A DNA stretch of 64,000 nt from Providencia sp. R33. Lineage in GTDB: Bacteria; Pseudomonadota; Gammaproteobacteria; Enterobacterales; Enterobacteriaceae. The stretch spans positions 1,364,001 to 1,428,000 of the forward strand of contig NZ_CP072453.1 in the NCBI RefSeq assembly GCF_019343475.1, written 5' to 3'. The notes under the pieces are model-generated. The model was given only the letters and a program-made list of their open reading frames with translations. It searched no databases and was not told the origin of the DNA. Both the position numbers and the translations under genes were made by a program. Below are positions 59,664-64,000 of this stretch, piece after piece (the stretch's first letter is position 1; each line of letters starts with the position of its first letter).

Positions 59664-59855
59664 ATGAACATTGTCTATTTCGATTTTATAGAAGGGTATG
59701 GCATTAACGCTCAAGTCGGTATTGAGTGGGATTTTTACCGTTCCTTTGAGGAATTGATTAAAGAGTGTTCAAACTGCTTTCACGATAATTTTATCTTAGC
59801 GCCAACCACGGCTATTTCAGGGAATTTCTTAGGTTACAGGGAGAGCTTGCTATGA
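59664..59855 (+). CDS. Small phage protein (63 aa) upstream of the replication initiator
   Basis: A short acidic protein (MNIVYFDFIEGYGINAQVGIE) with two Cys near the middle. Its stop overlaps the start of the replication gene (ATGA), so translation of the initiator is probably coupled to it. An in-frame ATG at 59646 lies inside the upstream palindrome; the one at 59664 is preferred. I do not recognise the family. Confidence 0.6.
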   Translation: MNIVYFDFIEGYGINAQVGIEWDFYRSFEELIKECSNCFHDNFILAPTTAISGNFLGYRESLL

Positions 59856-60991
59856 GTAATCAATCAACTCGCTCTGTTTTTATTGACTATTTAGCTTTTT
59901 CCGCACCCATTTCAGTCATGAAAGATGTTCATACTTTTCAAGAAAAGGGTTTTGAATGGCGTAAATTTCAATATTTACCTTCTTATCGTCATTATCAAAC
60001 TGAACCACGTTATGCATGTTTGCCTGAGTTTCAAGGGATCCCCGAGATCCCATCAAACACTATGACCGATGAGCAGTTAAATCAATATGATACTGACTTA
60101 ATAGAATGCTATTTTTCTCGTTTAAAAACATGGATAGCTTCTGTTTTTGGCTTAGTTATGGGGCTGCCAAGGGGTAAGGGCGGTTTTGCATATAGTGATT
60201 CCGCACTGTTGTATAGTGACCAAGGTGGCTCAGATCATTGCGGTGTGATTTTTTGGGGAGGTAATAACGATACATTTTATGTTCAAATTTCAGGTTTAGG
60301 TTGTGCTCATGTATTTAGTGGAACAACACCACAAAAAATTCATAAGTGGTTAAAACACCTTGATATTTTTACATTAAAACGTCTCGACTTAGCAACCGAT
60401 GATTATGATGGGATTTTTACCTGTCAAGCGGCATTACGGGATTATCGTTTTGATGCGTTCTATGGTGGAGCAGGTCCCAAACCTAAACTCGATACATCAA
60501 ATGGCATTGATGCCAATGGATGTGTGACAAAAGAAATCGTCAATATTGGTTCTCGTCAATCTCGTATTTACTGGCGTATTTACAATAAAGCATTGGAACA
60601 AAAGGTTTCGGGTATTTGGTATCGTTCAGAGGTCGAGTTAAAAGGGCTTTCAATTGATACATTGCTAAATATCGCAGGAATTTATACTGGGCTATGTGAT
60701 TATTCTGCTCAAATTAATCCGACTGTACCAACTTCTATTCCACCGCTTTTTGTTCGTAAAGCCATTGATTCCATTGAAGCAAAAGTTCGATGGTTACGCA
60801 AACAGGCATCAGCAACGCTTGCTAAAGTTTTTCATTATCATGAAGGTGATATGTTAAAAGTTTTTTCTATGGTTCTTAGGGAAGAACACCTTGAAGATCT
60901 AAATGTACGTTTTGATATACCGCCTATATATCACACTTTATACCAAACTTTAATGAGCGAAAAATTAAAGCTTTCTCAAACACCTTTTTAA
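59852..60991 (+). CDS. Phage replication initiation protein (rolling-circle Rep, RstA-like)
   Basis: A 379-aa initiator of the Rep_trans/replication initiation factor family found in CTX-phi-type inoviruses. Recognisable parts are YVQISGLGCAHVFSG, KRLDLATDDYDG with acidic metal-binding residues, RIYWRIYNKALEQ with the probable nicking Tyr region, and WYRSEVELKG. It would nick the double-stranded form at the plus origin to start ssDNA synthesis. It overlaps the small upstream ORF by four bases and is followed by the ssDNA-binding gene after 22 bp. Confidence 0.85.
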   Translation: MSNQSTRSVFIDYLAFSAPISVMKDVHTFQEKGFEWRKFQYLPSYRHYQTEPRYACLPEFQGIPEIPSNTMTDEQLNQYDTDLIECYFSRLKTWIASVFGLVMGLPRGKGGFAYSDSALLYSDQGGSDHCGVIFWGGNNDTFYVQISGLGCAHVFSGTTPQKIHKWLKHLDIFTLKRLDLATDDYDGIFTCQAALRDYRFDAFYGGAGPKPKLDTSNGIDANGCVTKEIVNIGSRQSRIYWRIYNKALEQKVSGIWYRSEVELKGLSIDTLLNIAGIYTGLCDYSAQINPTVPTSIPPLFVRKAIDSIEAKVRWLRKQASATLAKVFHYHEGDMLKVFSMVLREEHLEDLNVRFDIPPIYHTLYQTLMSEKLKLSQTPF

Positions 60992-61013
60992 AAATAATTA
61001 GGATGAATTTATT

Positions 61014-61289
61014 ATGATTAAAATTGAATTAAACGCTGAAGATTGTGCAGTTAAAACAAAAGAAGTCACTTCAACTCGTACAGGTGAAATTTTACATTTC
61101 CGTGAGCAAAAAGCCTATATTTATAATGGCGGTATTTATCCCAAGCAATTCATGATTGGTCTGGAAAAAGATCAGGCTGCATATCCTGCGGGCTTTTATA
61201 CATTATCTATAGATTCATATGATGTGGGGGATTTTGGTGCATTAAAATTCTCTCGAAATATTAAATTAATCCCCATTGATAAAAAATAA
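61014..61289 (+). CDS. Phage single-stranded DNA-binding protein (G5P-like)
   Basis: A 91-aa protein whose size and position directly after the replication initiator fit the gene V-type ssDNA-binding protein of filamentous phages, which coats the plus strand before export. It is strand-rich (MIKIELNAEDCAVKTKEVTS; EKDQAAYPAGFYTLSIDSYD; ALKFSRNIKLIPI), compatible with the OB-like fold of that family. TTAGGATG lies before the ATG. Confidence 0.75.
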   Translation: MIKIELNAEDCAVKTKEVTSTRTGEILHFREQKAYIYNGGIYPKQFMIGLEKDQAAYPAGFYTLSIDSYDVGDFGALKFSRNIKLIPIDKK

Positions 61290-61316
61290 ATTTAATTAAT
61301 TTTAATAGGAAAGGGC

Positions 61317-61433
61317 ATGTTTAATTTCGAACCGTCATTACTTTTTGAGTTAAGAGATTTTATTTATGTCGTTTCTGGTTTCATTGTTTTTTTATTGTCA
61401 TTTATTGCTGGTCGCTTAACCGCTCCGAGGTAA
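61317..61433 (+). CDS. Tiny phage membrane protein (38 aa)
   Basis: Translates as MFNFEPSLLFELRDFIYVVS followed by a hydrophobic helix (GFIVFLLSFIAG) and a basic end (RLTAPR). TAGGAAAGGG precedes the ATG. It is in the position of the minor coat proteins pVII/pIX of filamentous phages. The assignment rests on size, hydrophobicity and order. Confidence 0.65.
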   Translation: MFNFEPSLLFELRDFIYVVSGFIVFLLSFIAGRLTAPR

Positions 61434-61435
61434 TT

Positions 61436-61537
61436 ATGCTTGGATTAATTGCGTTATTTTCATCAATTGTTGCTTCAGGTTTTGCGGCTGGTTATCTCGT
61501 CGGTTTTTTTGACCGATTAACTCGTGAACTATCCTAG
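61436..61537 (+). CDS. Tiny phage membrane protein (33 aa)
   Basis: Translates as MLGLIALFSSIVASGFAAGY followed by LVGFFDRLTRELS. It is hydrophobic with a small charged tail, two bases after the previous tiny gene and 11 bp before the major coat gene. It is another candidate pVII/pIX-type minor coat protein. It has no clear ribosome site of its own and is probably translationally coupled to the preceding ORF. Confidence 0.6.
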   Translation: MLGLIALFSSIVASGFAAGYLVGFFDRLTRELS

Positions 61538-61548
61538 AAAGGTGATTT

Positions 61549-61782
61549 ATGTTTAAAAAAACATTAGCAACAATCATTGTTGCTACCGCGTCCATCGCTT
61601 CTCCTGCTGTTTTTGCAGCTGAAACACCAACGTCAACAGTTCCGCAAGCTGCGCAAGATGCAATTACAGGAGTTGGCAGTACCGCAACGGGCATGATTGA
61701 TTTGGCGTGGCCTGTTATCGCGCTTGTTGTCGGTGGTTTCTTAGCCATTAAGATGTTTAAAAAAGTGGCATCAAAAGTCTAA
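61549..61782 (+). CDS. Phage major coat protein (pVIII-like)
   Basis: A 77-aa precursor with a Sec signal peptide (MFKKTLATIIVATASIASPA, cleavage after VFA, about residue 23) and a mature chain of about 54 residues. The mature chain has an acidic/polar N-terminus (AETPTSTVPQAAQD), a hydrophobic membrane segment (MIDLAWPVIALVVGGFLAI) and a basic C-terminus (KMFKKVASKV) that would contact the DNA. This is the standard inoviral pVIII design. AAAGGTGAT precedes the ATG, and a strong terminator follows, as in Ff phages. Confidence 0.9.
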   Translation: MFKKTLATIIVATASIASPAVFAAETPTSTVPQAAQDAITGVGSTATGMIDLAWPVIALVVGGFLAIKMFKKVASKV

Positions 61783-61810
61783 CGCTATTGACTCAGCGTT
61801 ATATCCTCTT

Positions 61811-61834
61811 TGGGGCTTCGTGCCCCATTTTTTT
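61811..61834 (+). terminator. Central phage terminator after the major coat gene
   Basis: The stem TGGGGC/GCCCCA with loop TTCGT is followed by seven T residues. The position after the coat gene matches the central terminator of filamentous phages, which allows very high coat expression with less readthrough into the adsorption gene. Confidence 0.92.
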
Positions 61835-61854
61835 AAATAACAAGGTTTTCAATT

Positions 61855-63591
61855 ATGCGTTTTATTTTCTTTTTATTACTCGGTTTTAGTTTCTATTCTA
61901 ATGCGGTAATTAAAACGTATAATGTGACATTATCTGATACCAATTATAAAGTCTCTCAATATGACCCTAATACGGGTTTTTGGTCTTCATCATTTACTCT
62001 TGAATATCCGCTTCAAACTTATCAAGCGAGTGATTGTTTTCTTGAACGTAGTTTTTCTATTGCTCCGAGAACGATTGCCGAAAAATATATTAAACTACCG
62101 AATAGAAACCCAAATGCATCTCCGCCATCATTATCGGTTAAATTTAATCCAAAGGTAAAATGTACAGTTGATTGGGTTGAGGATAAACCAAAATATTCAT
62201 TAACCGATAAAGCCAATTCAGCGATATTAACGATAACTTATCGCGCTTTTTATTGCCCTAATGAATCTGCTTATTCTTACAATAATTTAGATAAAAAAGA
62301 AGGATGTCCCTCTATTGAGCATGGTAGCTTGGAAGAATATTGTTTAAAACAACCCACGTTATATAACACTACAGTTAAAAACCCAACGCATGATGGTAAA
62401 GATTATATATTTAATAATGCAGAAAATGGCTGTAAATACTTTTCAGTTGGTTCCGTTATATTAAAACAAGAAAATCCACTTCGTATTACAAGTGATTGGG
62501 CAACAATTGGAGTCGCTGATTTAGATACTGGTGATAGCGAAATTATCGAAAATGATAATGGTAATGATGGTGGTAACGGCAGTGAAGGTGGTAACGGCAG
62601 TGAAGGTGGTAACGGCAGCGAAGGTGGTAACGGCAGCGAAGGTGGTAACGGCAGTGAAGGTGGTAACGGCAGTGAAGGTGGTAACGGCAGCGAAGGTGGT
62701 AACGGCAGCGAAGGTGGTAACGGCAGCGAAGGTGGTAACGGCAGCGAAGGTGGTAACGGCAGCGAAGGTGGTAACGGCAGCGAAGGTGGTAACGGCAGCG
62801 AAGGTGGTAACGGCAACGAAGGCGGTAATGGAGGCGGGAGTGCGTCAGGTGAATATGCCGGTATTTTAAACTCAATTCGTACAGATACACAAAGTATCAG
62901 TAAAACCACATCATCCATGGATAAAAACCTGAATTCCATCAAAGATAAAGCATCATCGATAGACGATAGGCTCGCTAATATTGATGGAAACGTTGCAAAG
63001 ATTGAGCGTTATTTACGCCCAGAAGAACACTCTTTTTCCGAATGGCTGAATTCTTTTGATACCACTTACAGCACCTATTTTAGCCCCTCGATTAAAGAGC
63101 CTAATTCAATATTTAATGCCGAATTTGGGTATCGCAATGACAATGAGTTTTCACTGTATGGGGATATCGCCTCCAATATGCAAGGAGATGCGTTTGTCAG
63201 GTCATTTTCAAATATCTATCGAGAACAATTGTCAGGTTTAACTTCCCACTTACCAAGCAATTTACAACTGTCTTCGATTGCCAATCAATTAGACGGTTCG
63301 ATTCGTTCTGATACGATTGATTTTAGAGACGATTTTAAAGCTTATGGGACATTTACCTCAATTTTTGGAGTGGGTGATTTAGTCAAATCCATTTATCAAG
63401 TTTTGCCCAAGTATAAAGAATGCACTCCGATTATCTTATTTGGTGGGTATCCTTATGAGTTTTCTATTTCTTGCGAATACATAAATAAAATCAAAGACTT
63501 TCTTTATTACGTCTTTTTCTTTTTTACATTGTGGTTCACGTTCACGAAATTAATGCATTCAATTTCAGCAACGCCCGCAAAAGAAAGTTAA
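61855..63591 (+). CDS. Phage adsorption protein (pIII-like) with Gly-rich hexapeptide repeats
   Basis: A 578-aa virion tip protein. A signal peptide ends at FYSNA (about residue 17). The N-terminal domain (about residues 18-225) is Cys-containing and would bind the host receptor. A flexible linker of 14 GGNGSE-type repeats spans residues 239-322. A helical region (SISKTTSSMDKNLNSIKDK) follows, and the C-terminal domain ends in a transmembrane anchor (FLYYVFFFFTLWFTFTKL) and a short basic tail. This is the design of pIII: receptor domain, Gly-rich linker, membrane-anchored domain. Sequence identity to known pIII cannot be judged here. Confidence 0.82.
   Translation: MRFIFFLLLGFSFYSNAVIKTYNVTLSDTNYKVSQYDPNTGFWSSSFTLEYPLQTYQASDCFLERSFSIAPRTIAEKYIKLPNRNPNASPPSLSVKFNPKVKCTVDWVEDKPKYSLTDKANSAILTITYRAFYCPNESAYSYNNLDKKEGCPSIEHGSLEEYCLKQPTLYNTTVKNPTHDGKDYIFNNAENGCKYFSVGSVILKQENPLRITSDWATIGVADLDTGDSEIIENDNGNDGGNGSEGGNGSEGGNGSEGGNGSEGGNGSEGGNGSEGGNGSEGGNGSEGGNGSEGGNGSEGGNGSEGGNGSEGGNGSEGGNGNEGGNGGGSASGEYAGILNSIRTDTQSISKTTSSMDKNLNSIKDKASSIDDRLANIDGNVAKIERYLRPEEHSFSEWLNSFDTTYSTYFSPSIKEPNSIFNAEFGYRNDNEFSLYGDIASNMQGDAFVRSFSNIYREQLSGLTSHLPSNLQLSSIANQLDGSIRSDTIDFRDDFKAYGTFTSIFGVGDLVKSIYQVLPKYKECTPIILFGGYPYEFSISCEYINKIKDFLYYVFFFFTLWFTFTKLMHSISATPAKES
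62569..62820 (+). repeat. Fourteen tandem 18-bp repeats (GGNGSE linker)
   Basis: The unit is GGTGGTAACGGCAGYGAA. The Ser codon order is AGT, AGT, AGC, AGC, AGT, AGT, then seven AGC, then AAC (Asn) in the last unit, which suggests block duplication. Slippage in steps of 18 bp would change linker length without a frameshift. Confidence 0.95.
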
Positions 63592-63609
63592 TACCAAAAG
63601 GAGCGCATT

Positions 63610-63948
63610 ATGCCGTTATTACTGGCTTGGTTACCTGCACTGATTACATGGTTGTTTAATGCATGGCGTATTTACGTTGCAGCTTCTTTTTTATGGAAAA
63701 TCATTAAATATATTGCAGGTGTCATTATTACCTATGCTGTAGTGAACTATGTTTTTGGTGGATTTATCTCGGCACTCATTAATTGGGTCTCAACTTCATT
63801 AACGTATATTTCCCCGTTTATTGATGCCTTTTCGTTATTTTTACCCTCAAATTTTGAAACCTGCGTTTATATCATCATTTCAGATTACGTTCTTGCCATG
63901 GTTTTGTCATGGAAACATCGTATTGCAACGGCATTAGGAGCGATTTAA
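63610..63948 (+). CDS. Phage minor coat protein (pVI-like, DUF2523-type)
   Basis: A 112-aa very hydrophobic protein with three or so membrane segments (LLAWLPALITWLFNAW; IIKYIAGVIITYAVVNYVFG; the region after LPSNFETCVYIIISDYVLA). Size, hydrophobicity and location between the adsorption protein and the presumed assembly gene fit pVI. AAAAGGAG precedes the ATG. The pVI role is inferred from order. Confidence 0.75.
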   Translation: MPLLLAWLPALITWLFNAWRIYVAASFLWKIIKYIAGVIITYAVVNYVFGGFISALINWVSTSLTYISPFIDAFSLFLPSNFETCVYIIISDYVLAMVLSWKHRIATALGAI

Positions 63949-64000
63949 GTGGATTTTACTGTGTGGGACGTTATGGCATTTGCGTTCTCAATGTTTCTTT
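63949..64000 (+). CDS. Partial ORF at window end (next phage gene)
   Basis: GTG at 63949, immediately after the pVI-like stop codon, opens a frame reading (V/M)DFTVWDVMAFAFSMFL that runs off the window. In related phages the next gene encodes the pI/Zot assembly ATPase, but no P-loop is visible in these 17 codons. It could equally be another small membrane protein, or the gene could start at a later ATG. Confidence 0.4.
   Translation, partial: MDFTVWDVMAFAFSMFL

Larger units (their letters stand above)
57046..64000 (+). mobile_element. Filamentous phage (inovirus) prophage integrated at a dif-like site; right end outside the window
   Basis: The left boundary is a dif-like XerC arm at 57035-57045, followed by phage-type sequence with a second inverted dif-like site. 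The content is inoviral in order: replication initiator, ssDNA-binding protein, tiny membrane proteins, major coat protein with signal peptide, central terminator, adsorption protein with Gly-rich linker, and pVI-like protein. The assembly ATPase (pI/Zot-like) and attR are expected beyond 64000. The cysteine-free coat and the XerCD mode resemble CTX-phi-type phages. Genes left of the replication module read leftwards and are accessory. Confidence 0.88.

Noticed and set aside
62569..62820. Tandem repeats as a CRISPR array
   Set aside because: The 18-bp units are contiguous, in frame and without unique spacers, so they encode a protein linker.
62403..62942. Minus-strand frame encoding a Pro/Leu repeat protein
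   Set aside because: It is the antisense of the 18-bp Gly-rich repeat in the adsorption gene, with no ribosome site and no independent coding character.

Overview
The window looks like a stretch of the replication-terminus region of a Morganellaceae chromosome, most probably Providencia. This is inferred from the low-to-moderate GC content, from protein sequences close to but clearly diverged from E. coli, and from gene order. Several E. coli terminus-region blocks are preserved: yciK-btuR / sohB / yciN-topA / cysB-acnA-ribA-pgpB-lapA-lapB-pyrF-yciH-osmB / rnb / nth-rsxEGDCBA-ydgK / add / ydgA-manA-fumC-tus / ynfM-ynfL-mlc-bioD2 / ynfD-ynfB-ydfG. No tRNA, rRNA or CRISPR array was seen.

Region by region. 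1-4.8 kb: rluB, the acid phosphatase aphA and a short, apparently orphan two-partner-secretion adhesin. 4.8-10.7 kb: btuR-yciK, sohB, yciN, topA. 10.7-16.3 kb: accessory genes between topA and cysB (a PI-PLC-like protein, an MFS transporter with a perfect-half-site CRP box upstream, sodC, a palindromic intergenic repeat, pepO). 16.5-30.7 kb: cysB, acnA, hemB, ribA, pgpB, the LPS-homeostasis pair lapA-lapB, pyrF-yciH, a toxin-first type II toxin-antitoxin pair inserted before osmB, rnb and nth. 30.7-37.3 kb: the Rsx/Rnf electron-transport operon; RsxC carries a 36-residue tandem repeat. 37.7-45.6 kb: a YfeH-type transporter, add, ydgA, manA, fumC and tus. Two Ter sites match the 16-bp consensus I used, one overlapping the tus start and one between yfeH and add; both are in the same orientation. 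45.7-56.8 kb: an AA10 lytic polysaccharide monooxygenase, ynfM/ynfL, mlc, bioD2, small secreted proteins, ydfG, a DUF4139 protein, a cupin, a YmjA-like protein and the ribosomal oxygenase roxA.

From about 57.03 kb to the right edge lies a filamentous phage (inovirus) prophage that runs out of the window. Its left end is a dif-like XerC/XerD site, followed about 90 bp later by a second dif-like site in inverted orientation with a hairpin between them. This is the arrangement known for the single-stranded attP of CTX-phi-type phages. The phage core reads rightwards: a small ORF, replication initiator, ssDNA-binding protein, two tiny membrane proteins, major coat protein and terminator, pIII-like adsorption protein with 14 Gly-rich hexapeptide repeats, a pVI-like protein, and the first codons of the next gene. 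Leftward-facing genes between the att site and the replication module are accessory: a small putative regulator, a membrane-anchored coiled-coil protein, and a three-gene module of unknown function. That module is bracketed by an 18-bp direct repeat of the att XerD-side sequence. It is the best candidate here for an undescribed system, but its function cannot be read from sequence.
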